Assembly (NCBI GenBank): GCA_021817625.1
Contig: JAKASY010000020.1
Coordinates: 1-10,474, forward strand
DNA length: 10,474 nt
Reading direction: 5' to 3'
From: Bacillota bacterium
GTDB lineage: Bacteria; Bacillota_E; JAJZYS01; JAILZS01
Shown one piece after another: positions 1 to 6,315 of the stretch. Made by a program: the position numbers and the translations under genes. The notes under the pieces were generated by a model that made no database searches, was not told the DNA's origin, and saw only the letters and a program-made list of their open reading frames with translations. Within the stretch, counting starts at the first letter, position 1; every line of letters begins with the position of its first letter.

Positions 1-270
1 GATCTTCCGGCGCGCCTGGGGCACGTGGTTGAAGAACTGCACGAGCAGCGCCGGCTCGCCCTCGGCCGGCACGATCGCTAGGCCCTCCCGCCCGCCCGGC
101 CAGTCGCTCAGCCAGTACAGGTCGAGCGCGAAGCGGCCGGCACCGTACACCACGAGAGCGTCCAGATCCCGTCCCCGGGCGATGTCGCGCGCGAGGTCGA
201 GGCGGCGCGCCATCTCTCCCGCGCTGTAGTGCGGCACGAACGGGTCCAAGGCCGTCGCGCCCGCACTCAC
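1..270 (-). CDS. Creatinase-N / M24 (Xaa-Pro peptidase-like) protein, N-terminal part only
   Basis: The first 90 codons of a gene that continues past the left edge of the window. The translation begins [15 protein letters not shown] and contains [20 protein letters not shown] at about residues 53-72, followed by a strand leading to [11 protein letters not shown]. This is the pattern of the creatinase N-terminal domain that precedes the pita-bread M24 domain in Xaa-Pro aminopeptidases, creatinase, ectoine hydrolase and related proteins. The M24 metal ligands would lie outside the window, so a metallopeptidase cannot be told from a metal-free amidinohydrolase or a lyase. The GTG start at 270 overlaps the stop of the upstream FAD oxidoreductase in a GTGA overlap and has a strong GGAGGTG Shine-Dalgarno 8 bases upstream. 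An internal ATG at codon 20 is less well placed. Family assignment is fairly sure; substrate is unknown. Confidence 0.8.
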   Translation of the reverse strand, partial: MSAGATALDPFVPHYSAGEMARRLDLARDIARGRDLDALVVYGAGRFALDLYWLSDWPGGREGLAIVPAEGEPALLVQFFNHVPQARRKI

Positions 271-1844
271 GTCCGCACCACCTCCGTGCCGCCCTGCCTG
301 GACAGGCCGAGGTCCTCCAGCAGGACGCGCGCGCAGTTGCGTCCGGGCAGGCCGCTGACGCTTCCCCCGGGGTGCGTGCCCGCGCCGGTGAGGTACAGCC
401 CCTCGACGGGCGTGCGGTAGCCGGACCAGCCGGGTGCCGGCCGGAACATGGCCGACTGGTCGGGACCGACGGCGCCACCATGGCAGCTGCCACGGACGTT
501 GCTCGGGTTGCGCCGCTCGAGGTCGAGGGGGCTCTCCACGCGCCGGCCGAGGACGATCGCCTTGCGCACGTTCACCGTGAGCCGCGCGTACGCCGCGAAC
601 AGGCGGTCGGCGACGGCCTCCTTGACGTCATCCCAGACCTCGCCGCCGGCCAGTGTGTAGGGGTAGTAGCTGATCACCTTGAGGGTGTGGCGGCCAGGTG
701 GCGCTCGCGTCGGGTCGACGAGGGAGGAGTTCACCGCGAGGATCAGGGGGTCGTCATGCAGCCGCCCTCGCCGGAAGGCATGGAGGTGGTCGACCAGGTT
801 CTCGACCGAGGTGACGGCGCCCATCGCGACGCACGGCGCGCCGCCCAGGGGATGGCGGTAGACGGGCGCCTCGGCCAGGGCATAGTGGCTCACGAACATC
901 GTCAGTCCGGTGCGCCAGCGCGCGGCCGCCGCCGTCAGTCCCTCGCCGGCCGCCTCGCCGAGGAGCGCCGGCAGGCGGGTGACAGGGGCGCTCGACACGA
1001 CGGCCCGCCGGGCGCCCAGGGTGCGTCCGTCGTCGAGCACGACGCCGGTGGCGCGCCCGCCATCGACGCGCACGGCGGTCACCCAGTGGCCGGTCTCGAT
1101 GCGCCCGCCGCTGCCCTCGATCACGGCCGAGAGCGCGGCGGGCAGCGCACCGGAGCCCCCCTGCGGCGTGGTCCATGACTGGCGCTGGCGGCCGGCCGCC
1201 AGGCTCATCGCGAGGAGGCCCGTGCAGGGGTGGTCGACCTGCTCCAGGGTCATGGTCGCGAGCCAGGCCAGGAAGGCGCGCACGTGCGGCTCGGAGAAGC
1301 GCTCGGCGATCACGTCCAGGGCGCTCATGCGGGCGATGCGCACATACTCCCGGCCTCCCGGCCGACCGAGCGCTCGGGCCTCGGCCTCTCCCGGCGCGAG
1401 CGGCGGCGACGACCGCTCGGCCGCGTAGATCGGCGCGTAGTCCTGCCACTCGCGCAGGAGGTCGAGGTAGGCGCGCGCGTCGCGTGTCGAGAGGCGCGAC
1501 AGCTCGCGCGCCGTCCGCTCGGGCTCAAGGTGCATGGTCAGGGCCTCGCCGTCCGGAAACGGCACCGTGCACACGGGCTCCGGACGAAGGTAGCGCAGGC
1601 CGTGCTCGCCCAGAAGGCCAAGCTCGTCGTCGCGAACGAGCGGGTTCGTCTGGATGAGGTTGTGCGCGCTCGAGCATGAGTCGTGGCGAAAGCCAGGTAG
1701 GGTGAGCTCCTCCGTCATCGTGTCGCCGCCGATCCGCTCATAGCCCTCGACCACGGTGACGCTCAGCCCGGCGCGGGCCGCGTACGCCCCCACGATGAGG
1801 GCGTTGTGGCCGCTCCCCACCACCACCACGTCGGCCTCGTCCAT
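267..1844 (-). CDS. PYROXD2/phytoene-desaturase-like FAD-dependent oxidoreductase
   Basis: A 525-residue flavoprotein of the CrtI/PYROXD2 branch of FAD-dependent oxidoreductases, predicted cytosolic. An N-terminal dinucleotide-binding beta-alpha-beta unit (residues 5-33, [13 protein letters not shown]... ending in VVE) binds the FAD ADP moiety, followed by IGGDTMTEE at about 38-46. The C-terminal FAD segment [20 protein letters not shown] at 482-501 is a hallmark of this subfamily. The third glycine of the usual GxGHNG loop is alanine here. There is no CxxxxC redox pair, so this is not the E3 dihydrolipoamide dehydrogenase of the adjacent complex. I chose the ATG at 1844 because GGAGAG sits just upstream; a GTG at 1868 would add eight residues (533 aa), but its purine-rich stretch abuts the codon with no spacing. 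It lies 46 bases after the E2 stop and overlaps the M24 gene by 4 bases. Substrate unknown: amine, alcohol or C-C dehydrogenation are all possible. Confidence 0.85.
   Translation of the reverse strand: MDEADVVVVGSGHNALIVGAYAARAGLSVTVVEGYERIGGDTMTEELTLPGFRHDSCSSAHNLIQTNPLVRDDELGLLGEHGLRYLRPEPVCTVPFPDGEALTMHLEPERTARELSRLSTRDARAYLDLLREWQDYAPIYAAERSSPPLAPGEAEARALGRPGGREYVRIARMSALDVIAERFSEPHVRAFLAWLATMTLEQVDHPCTGLLAMSLAAGRQRQSWTTPQGGSGALPAALSAVIEGSGGRIETGHWVTAVRVDGGRATGVVLDDGRTLGARRAVVSSAPVTRLPALLGEAAGEGLTAAAARWRTGLTMFVSHYALAEAPVYRHPLGGAPCVAMGAVTSVENLVDHLHAFRRGRLHDDPLILAVNSSLVDPTRAPPGRHTLKVISYYPYTLAGGEVWDDVKEAVADRLFAAYARLTVNVRKAIVLGRRVESPLDLERRNPSNVRGSCHGGAVGPDQSAMFRPAPGWSGYRTPVEGLYLTGAGTHPGGSVSGLPGRNCARVLLEDLGLSRQGGTEVVRT
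279..285 (-). promoter_or_regulatory. Shine-Dalgarno GGAGGTG for the GTG start at 270
   Basis: GGAGGTG on the minus strand lies inside the last codons of the FAD oxidoreductase gene, with 8 bases between it and the GTG at 270. It supports the GTG start that overlaps the upstream TGA rather than the ATG 19 codons further in. The stop/start overlap implies translational coupling. Confidence 0.6.
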
Positions 1845-1848
1845 CGCG

Positions 1849-1854
1849 CTCTCC
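1849..1854 (-). promoter_or_regulatory. Shine-Dalgarno GGAGAG favouring the ATG at 1844
   Basis: GGAGAG on the minus strand ends 4 bases before the ATG at 1844 (6 bases counting from GGAG). It favours that ATG over the GTG at 1868 as the start of the FAD oxidoreductase. Downstream of this ATG the FAD-binding strand starts at once, as is normal in the family. Confidence 0.45.
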
Positions 1855-1875
1855 GCCAGCGCCGCCACCTCCCCC

Positions 1876-1888
1876 GGCCCGCCGGGCC
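1876..1888 (-). other. Short GC hairpin between E2 and FAD oxidoreductase genes
   Basis: On the transcript this reads GGCCC-GGC-GGGCC, a perfect 5-bp all-GC stem with a 3-base loop, 2 bases after the E2 stop codon. No U-tract follows, so it is not a credible intrinsic terminator. It could be an mRNA-stability or ribosome-spacing element, or simply a by-product of the GC-rich composition. Confidence 0.3.
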
Positions 1889-1890
1889 CC

Positions 1891-3195
1891 TCAGAACACC
1901 CGCCAGCGCGTCTCGTCCGCGAGGTAGGCTCCGAGCGCGGCGAGGAAGCGCGCCGCCTCCACGCCGTCCACCGCCCGGTGGTCGGCCGACAGCGTGAGGT
2001 CGGCGACCCGGCGCACCGTGATCGCCCCGTCCGCGACCACGGGCCGCTGGCGCATGCTCGCCGCCGCCAGGATGGCGACCTGCGGCGGGTTCACCAGGGC
2101 GACGAAGCGGTCCACGTCGAACGGCCCCAGGTTGGAGAGGGTGAACGTGGCGACGTCGGCCAGGGCCCGGCCCGCACGGGCCATCGCCACCGCCTGGCGG
2201 CGCAGGCGCCCGATCTCCGTGATCGGCGTGTCGGTGCCGACGCGCACCACCGGCACGGCCAGGCCGCCGTCGACGGCCGTGGCGAGGCCCAGGGCCAGGG
2301 TCGGGTAGCGGATCACCGATCCATCCTCGGCCACGTGGGCGTTCATCGCCGGCACCTCGGCGACGGCCCGCGCCACGCCCTGGATGAGGAAGTCCGTGAT
2401 CGTCGGGCCCTCCGGGATGAAGCGCCCGAGGCTCGCGCAGGCTTCGGCGACGGGATCCATGTCGACGCTCTTCGTGACGCTGAACTGCGGGATGTCCCGC
2501 GCGGAAAGGCTCATCGCGCGGGCGATCGCCCGGCGCATGGGCGTCGGCTCCACCCGCACGCCCTCGCCCGGCGGGGCCGGAGCCGGGGCCGGCAGCACGG
2601 TGGCCGCGGGCCTGGGCGCCATCCGCGACGCGGCGGCCGCCAGGACATCCTGGCGCGTGATGCGCGCGCCGCCGCGGCCGAGCTCCCCCAGCACCGACGC
2701 GCCGACGCCGAGCTCGCGCGCCGCCTTGCGCGCGGCCGGCGTGATGCGCAGGCGCACGCCGTCGACGACGGGCGCCGGACCGGCGTGCACCTCCGGCCGT
2801 GTCGCTTCGGCGTCGGGGAGCGGGCGGGCGGACCGGGAGGCGGCGGGCGGCGGCGAGGGCGCCGGCGCCGCGGGCGCGGGGGCCGGGGCGCCCGCGGGGG
2901 CCGAGACGGTCGCGGCAGGGAACGGGGCGGCCGCGGGAGCCCCCGCGCCCGCCGTGGCCACGAGGGCCACGGGCTCGCCCACCGGCACGGCCGCGCCCAC
3001 GGTGGCGATCAGCCGCTCGACCACGCCGGCGACCGGGCTTTCCACCTGAACGACGGCCTTGTCGGTCTCGACCTCGAACAGCGGCTCGCGCTCCTCGACG
3101 TGCTCTCCCTCCTGCTTGAGCCACGCCAGGAGGACGCCCTCGTCCATGGTCGCGCCCAGGCGAGGCATCGGCACGGGCGTCGCGCCCTCAGGCAT
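1891..3195 (-). CDS. Dihydrolipoamide acyltransferase (E2) of an acetoin/2-oxoacid dehydrogenase complex
   Basis: A 434-residue E2 core subunit. It carries an acyl group on a lipoyl arm from the E1 ThDP enzyme and transfers it to CoA. Domains in order: one lipoyl domain (about 5-80) with the lipoylation lysine K46 in ETDKA; an Ala/Pro-rich flexible linker (about 81-140); a peripheral subunit-binding domain (about 149-187, [14 protein letters not shown]... RITRQDVL); a second Ala/Pro linker; and the catalytic chloramphenicol-acetyltransferase-like domain (about 213-434) ending in the active-site motif HRAVDG, with H406 and D410. All key residues are present and the length is normal for a single-lipoyl E2. 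The start is the ATG at 3195, preceded by GGGAGGTG at 7 bases and overlapping the E1-beta stop by 8 bases. The open frame extends upstream to 3447, but that part is only the E1-beta gene read out of frame. The acyl substrate (acetyl versus a branched or other acyl) is not decided by sequence alone. Confidence 0.93.
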   Translation of the reverse strand: MPEGATPVPMPRLGATMDEGVLLAWLKQEGEHVEEREPLFEVETDKAVVQVESPVAGVVERLIATVGAAVPVGEPVALVATAGAGAPAAAPFPAATVSAPAGAPAPAPAAPAPSPPPAASRSARPLPDAEATRPEVHAGPAPVVDGVRLRITPAARKAARELGVGASVLGELGRGGARITRQDVLAAAASRMAPRPAATVLPAPAPAPPGEGVRVEPTPMRRAIARAMSLSARDIPQFSVTKSVDMDPVAEACASLGRFIPEGPTITDFLIQGVARAVAEVPAMNAHVAEDGSVIRYPTLALGLATAVDGGLAVPVVRVGTDTPITEIGRLRRQAVAMARAGRALADVATFTLSNLGPFDVDRFVALVNPPQVAILAAASMRQRPVVADGAITVRRVADLTLSADHRAVDGVEAARFLAALGAYLADETRWRVF

Positions 3196-4171
3196 CGCCG
3201 CACACCTCCCGGGCGGCCGCGACGATCTCCGCCGTCTGCGGCAGGACGGCGCGCTCGAGCACGGGAGCGAACGGGAGCGGCGTGTCCTTGGCGGCCACCC
3301 GCCGCACGGGCGCGTCGAGGAGGTCGAAGCCCTCGTCCGCGAGTAGCGCCGCCACCTCCGCCCCCACGCCGAAGGCGCGGTTCGCCTCGTGCACCACGAC
3401 AGCGCGGTGGGTGCGCGCGACCGACGCGAGCACCGCCTCCCGGTCAAGCGGCGAGATGGTGCGCAGGTCCAGGACCTCGGCCTCGACGCCCGCCGCCGCC
3501 AGGCTGTCGGCCGCCGCCAGGCACAGCCCGAGCATCCGCCCGTACGTGACGAGGGTGACGTCGCGGCCCGGTCGCTTCACGTCCGCCTTGCCGATCGGCA
3601 CGAGGAGCTCGCCCTCGGGCACCTCGCCGCGCGAGTTGTAGAGCCCGTTGTGCTCGAAGAAGACGACCGGGCTCGAGTCGCGGACCGCCGCCTTGAGGAG
3701 CCCCTTCGCGTCCGCCGGGGTGCCCGGGAAGACCATCTTCAGACCGGGAAGGTGGGCGAACAGGGCCTCGAGGTTCTTGCCGTGCTGGGCGGCCGACGAG
3801 CGCCCGCCGCCGCCGTGGGTGCGCACAACCAGGGGCACCGACACCTGGCCGCCGGACATGTAGCGGATGAGCGCCGCCTGGTTCATGAGCTGGTCCATCG
3901 CCAGGCCCATGAAGTCCACGTACATGATCTCCGCCACCGGCCGCATGCCGGTGATCGCCGCGCCGACCGCGAGGCCGACGATGCCGAGCTCCGAGATCGG
4001 CGTGTTGCGGCAGCGCGCCGGCCCGTACTTGGTGCTCAGACCCAGCGTGATCTTGTAGGAGCCGCCCATGGGGTCCGCCACGTCCTCGCCCATCACGAAC
4101 ACCCGCTCGTCGCGCGCGAGCTCCTCGTCGAGGCCGGCGCGCAGGGCCTCGCGGAAGGTGATGACCGCCAT
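3188..4171 (-). CDS. ThDP-dependent dehydrogenase E1 component, beta subunit (acetoin/pyruvate dehydrogenase type)
   Basis: A 327-residue E1-beta subunit, full length for the family. It pairs with E1-alpha in an alpha2beta2 decarboxylase or acetoin-cleaving enzyme. Visible family landmarks are REALRAGLDEEL at the N-terminus, the GED turn (28-30), TPISELGIVGLAVGAA with the conserved ThDP-activating glutamate E61, EIMYVDFMGLAMDQLMNQAA (81-100), and the glycine-rich loop before the conserved QH at 129-130. The C-terminal transketolase domain includes DLRTISPLD and VVHEANRAFGVGAEVAAL. The usual Asp before TPISE is Asn here (N56). The sequence around HLPGLKMVFPGTPADAKGLL resembles AcoB/PdhB proteins more than branched-chain BkdB, by recall only. 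It starts with ATG three bases after the E1-alpha stop, behind a GGAGG/AGGAG-rich stretch, and its end overlaps E2 by 8 bases, as expected for subunits made in fixed ratio. Confidence 0.93.
   Translation of the reverse strand: MAVITFREALRAGLDEELARDERVFVMGEDVADPMGGSYKITLGLSTKYGPARCRNTPISELGIVGLAVGAAITGMRPVAEIMYVDFMGLAMDQLMNQAALIRYMSGGQVSVPLVVRTHGGGGRSSAAQHGKNLEALFAHLPGLKMVFPGTPADAKGLLKAAVRDSSPVVFFEHNGLYNSRGEVPEGELLVPIGKADVKRPGRDVTLVTYGRMLGLCLAAADSLAAAGVEAEVLDLRTISPLDREAVLASVARTHRAVVVHEANRAFGVGAEVAALLADEGFDLLDAPVRRVAAKDTPLPFAPVLERAVLPQTAEIVAAAREVCGDA
3203..3210 (-). promoter_or_regulatory. Shine-Dalgarno GGGAGGTG for E2
   Basis: GGGAGGTG on the minus strand, inside the final codons of the E1-beta gene and 7 bases before the ATG at 3195. 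It fixes the E2 start and argues against the long upstream in-frame extension. Confidence 0.6.
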
Positions 4172-4174
4172 CTC

Positions 4175-5212
4175 CTAGCCCTCCTCCCCCGCCGGCGCGT
4201 AGACGTCCTCGAAGGCGCTCCCGGGGTCGGGGTCGGGCAGGGCCGCCGCCCAGCGCGCCGCCTCGTCGACCTCGCGCTCGACGCGAGCCTCGAGCTCGTC
4301 GACCGCCGCCTCGTCCTGGCCGGTGCGGGAGGTGAGCTCTGCGCGCACGTGGGCGAGCGGGTCGCGTGCCTTCCACGTCTCGAGCTCCTCGGCGCTGCGG
4401 TAGACGGCCGGGTCACCGATGTAGTGGCCCTGCCAGCGGTAGGTGACGGCCTCGATGAGCGTCGGCCCGTGCCCATCGCGCGCTCGCGCGATCGCCCGCG
4501 AGGCGGCCCGGTACACCTCCTCCAGACGGTTTCCGTCCACCGTCTCGCCCGGCATGCCGTAGCCGGCTGCCCGGTCCGCAATGCGCTCCACGCGGCTGGT
4601 CGAGTGCTGGGGCGTGGACTCCGCGTACTGGTTGTTCTCGCACACGAACACCACCGGCAGGTCCCACACCGCGGCCAGGTTCAGGCCCTCGTGGAACGCG
4701 CCGTTGTTGGCGCCGCCGTCGCCGAAGAAGCACACCGCCACCTGGCGCGTGCCGCGCAGGCGGGCAGACAGGCCCGCCCCCGCCGCGATCGGGATGCCAG
4801 CGCCGACGATGCCGTTCGCGCCCAGGATGCCAAGGTCGAAGGACATGATGTGCATCGACCCGCCGTGCCCGTGGTTCGAACCCTCGCGCTTGCCGTACAG
4901 CTCCGCGAACATCTCGCGCAGGGGCATCCCCTTGGCGATGACGTGGCCGTGGCCGCGGTGGTTCGACGTGATGTAGTCCTCGCGCGTGAGGTCGAACGCA
5001 GCACCGACGGGCACCGCCTCCTGGCCCACCGAGGAGTGGAGGAAGCCCGGCAGGGCGCCCTCCTGGAACAGCGCGGTGGCCCTCTCCTCGAAGGCGCGGA
5101 TGCGCACCATGCGCTCGTACATGAGCGCGAGGTCCGGCGTGGGGATCACGCGCGTGCCAGCGCGGGCCTGCCCGGTCGCGCTCAAGGCGCGGTCGCCCCC
5201 CGCCGGCCCCAT
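4175..5212 (-). CDS. ThDP-dependent dehydrogenase E1 component, alpha subunit (acetoin dehydrogenase AcoA-like)
   Basis: A 345-residue E1-alpha subunit that binds thiamine diphosphate and performs the C-C cleavage step. Landmarks: YERMVRIRAFEERA at the N-terminus (32-45), SVGQEAVPVGAA (61-72), the loop NHRGHGHVIAKGM (84-96), GGSMHI (117-122), and the ThDP/Mg motif running from GDG (164-166) to NN (193-194). TYRWQGHYIGDP follows near residue 250. Segments such as CFFGDGGANNGAFHEGLNLA and VVFVCENN closely match what I recall of AcoA-type E1-alpha proteins, and the length suits AcoA/PdhA better than the longer branched-chain BkdA. The ATG at 5212 has only a weak ribosome site, while a good AAGGAG upstream serves a different, out-of-frame ATG. 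The true start could therefore be TTG 5185 or GTG 5149, both before the conserved region. It lies 50 bases after the dehydrogenase gene and 3 bases before E1-beta. Confidence 0.92.
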   Translation of the reverse strand: MGPAGGDRALSATGQARAGTRVIPTPDLALMYERMVRIRAFEERATALFQEGALPGFLHSSVGQEAVPVGAAFDLTREDYITSNHRGHGHVIAKGMPLREMFAELYGKREGSNHGHGGSMHIMSFDLGILGANGIVGAGIPIAAGAGLSARLRGTRQVAVCFFGDGGANNGAFHEGLNLAAVWDLPVVFVCENNQYAESTPQHSTSRVERIADRAAGYGMPGETVDGNRLEEVYRAASRAIARARDGHGPTLIEAVTYRWQGHYIGDPAVYRSAEELETWKARDPLAHVRAELTSRTGQDEAAVDELEARVEREVDEAARWAAALPDPDPGSAFEDVYAPAGEEG

Positions 5213-5235
5213 GCCCTGTCTGCGCAGCCTCTCAT
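5182..5235 (-). other. Possible 17-codon leader ORF overlapping the E1-alpha start
   Basis: An ATG at 5235 lies 8 bases after a good AAGGAG (5244-5249) and opens a 17-codon frame (MRGCADRAWGRRGATAP) ending in TGA at 5182-5184. It is out of frame with E1-alpha and overlaps its proposed ATG at 5212. Its stop overlaps a TTG (5183-5185) that is in frame with E1-alpha codon 10. This may be a leader peptide that couples translation, or a sign that the E1-alpha start is wrong. No homolog is recognised and chance is possible. Confidence 0.25.
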
Positions 5236-5256
5236 CCCGTCATCTCCTTCTCATCC
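5228..5256 (-). repeat. Imperfect 10-base direct repeat in the 50-base gap before E1-alpha
   Basis: On the minus strand, GGATGAGAAG (5247-5256) and GGATGAGAGG (5228-5237) differ at one position and are spaced 19 bases apart, start to start. The AAGGAG (5244-5249) falls at the end of the first copy and before the second. The gap is purine-rich in the mRNA and is the longest intergenic stretch here. Function unknown; this could be a ribosome-loading region or coincidence. Confidence 0.35.
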
Positions 5257-5262
5257 TTCGCC

Positions 5263-6315
5263 TCAGTCGGCGGGGTCGAACAGGACGCGCACGCCGGCGG
5301 CGTCAGGCGCCCGAAACCGCCGCCAGCCCTCCTCGAAGCGGCTCAGGGCGAAGCGCTCGCCGATGAGCGGCGACACCTCCACCGCGCCAGCGGCGAGGAG
5401 GGCCACGGCCCGATGGACGACCGAGCCCGACGTGGCCACCGAGCCGACGATGCGCAGCTCGCCCCGCACGACGCTGGCCAGCTCCACGTCCGGCAGGCGC
5501 GGGCCGCTGCCCGTCGTGCCGGCGAGCACCACGGTGCCGCCCCGCCGCACGGCGGACAGCGCCTGGCCCGCCGCGCGCTCGCCCCCCGCCGCCTCGAGCG
5601 CGGCGTCGGGCGGGCCGCCCAGGATATCCGCGAGGCGGACCGCCAGGGCCGGGTCGTCCGAGCTCGCGACGGCGAACCCCAGCTCCTCCGCCAGCCGCGC
5701 GCGCGACGTGCGCCGGCCCGAGACGACGGCGACGCGGGCGCCGACGGCGCGTGCCGCCTGCGCCGCCAGAAGGCCGACGGCGCCCGGACCGAACACGGCC
5801 ACGCGCGCTCCCACCGTGAGCTCCGCCCTCTCCACCGCGTGCATGGCGAGGGCCAGGCTGTCGACGAACGCCAGGGCATCGTCCGGCACCGAGGGCGGCA
5901 CCGGATACAGGGCCCGCGCCGGCACCGTGGCGTACTGGGCGAGGCCGCCGTCGCGCGTAAAGCCGATGTGGGCGTGGCCGCTCTCCGCCCGGCCGTAGTT
6001 CAGGCACAGGTTGCGCCGGCCCTCCCGGCAGCGCTCGCAGGCCTCGCAGCCCACATGCACCTCGACGCCGACCCGGTCGCCGACGCGCACGTTCCCCACG
6101 CCTGCGCCCACGGCGTCCACTACACCGCCCCACTCGTGCCCGGGAACCACGGGGTAGCGGACCCCGGCGAAGTGCCCCTCGAGCACCTTCGCGTCGGTGG
6201 CGCAGACCGCCGTGGCCAGGACGCGCACGCGCGCCTCGCCCGCCCCCGGGGGCGGCGCGTCCGGATAGTCCCCCACGCGCCAGCGCCCCGGCTCAGGCAC
6301 CCACGCCGCGATCAC
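5263..6315 (-). CDS. Zinc-dependent medium-chain alcohol/polyol dehydrogenase (second of a tandem pair, MDR2)
   Basis: A 350-residue MDR-family NAD(P)-dependent alcohol dehydrogenase, cytosolic. The N-terminal GroES-like domain supplies the catalytic zinc ligands: C38 in VCATD, and H60-E61 in GHEWGGVV. The structural zinc site is complete, C90, C93, C96 and C104 in CEACERCREGRRNLC. The Rossmann domain starts at about 170 with the nucleotide loop GPGAVG (176-181). At the position where sorbitol dehydrogenases have Glu-Pro (zinc neighbour), this protein has FVDSLALAMHA, with Asp at 152. The start is GTG at 6315, overlapping the stop of the preceding dehydrogenase in GTGA, with GAGGA just upstream; the open frame reaches 7467, but only as a shadow of that gene. 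Its place directly upstream of the E1/E2 genes suggests it makes the ketone they consume (inference). The substrate cannot be read from sequence; 2,3-butanediol, polyol or sugar alcohols are candidates. Confidence 0.9.
   Translation of the reverse strand: MIAAWVPEPGRWRVGDYPDAPPPGAGEARVRVLATAVCATDAKVLEGHFAGVRYPVVPGHEWGGVVDAVGAGVGNVRVGDRVGVEVHVGCEACERCREGRRNLCLNYGRAESGHAHIGFTRDGGLAQYATVPARALYPVPPSVPDDALAFVDSLALAMHAVERAELTVGARVAVFGPGAVGLLAAQAARAVGARVAVVSGRRTSRARLAEELGFAVASSDDPALAVRLADILGGPPDAALEAAGGERAAGQALSAVRRGGTVVLAGTTGSGPRLPDVELASVVRGELRIVGSVATSGSVVHRAVALLAAGAVEVSPLIGERFALSRFEEGWRRFRAPDAAGVRVLFDPAD

Noticed and set aside
1876..1888. GC hairpin as a transcription terminator after E2.
   Set aside because: Stem is only 5 bp and no U-tract follows; downstream genes are continuous with the operon. 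Kept only as a weak structural feature.
2755..2960. Repetitive-looking GC-rich stretch within the E2 gene.
   Set aside because: It encodes the Ala/Pro-rich flexible linker after the lipoyl domain, a normal feature of E2 proteins, not a DNA repeat element.
3196..3447. Upstream in-frame extension of the E2 open frame.
   Set aside because: The added 84 residues are Arg/Ser/Thr-rich and overlap the E1-beta coding end; the lipoyl domain and a good ribosome site start at 3195.
1756..5998. Very long plus-strand open frames (597 and 869 codons) opposite the E2, E1 and dehydrogenase genes.
   Set aside because: They lie antisense to genes with unmistakable domains, are made of Arg/Ala/Gly/His-rich low-complexity sequence, and arise because stop codons are rare in very GC-rich DNA. 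No recognisable motif occurs in them.
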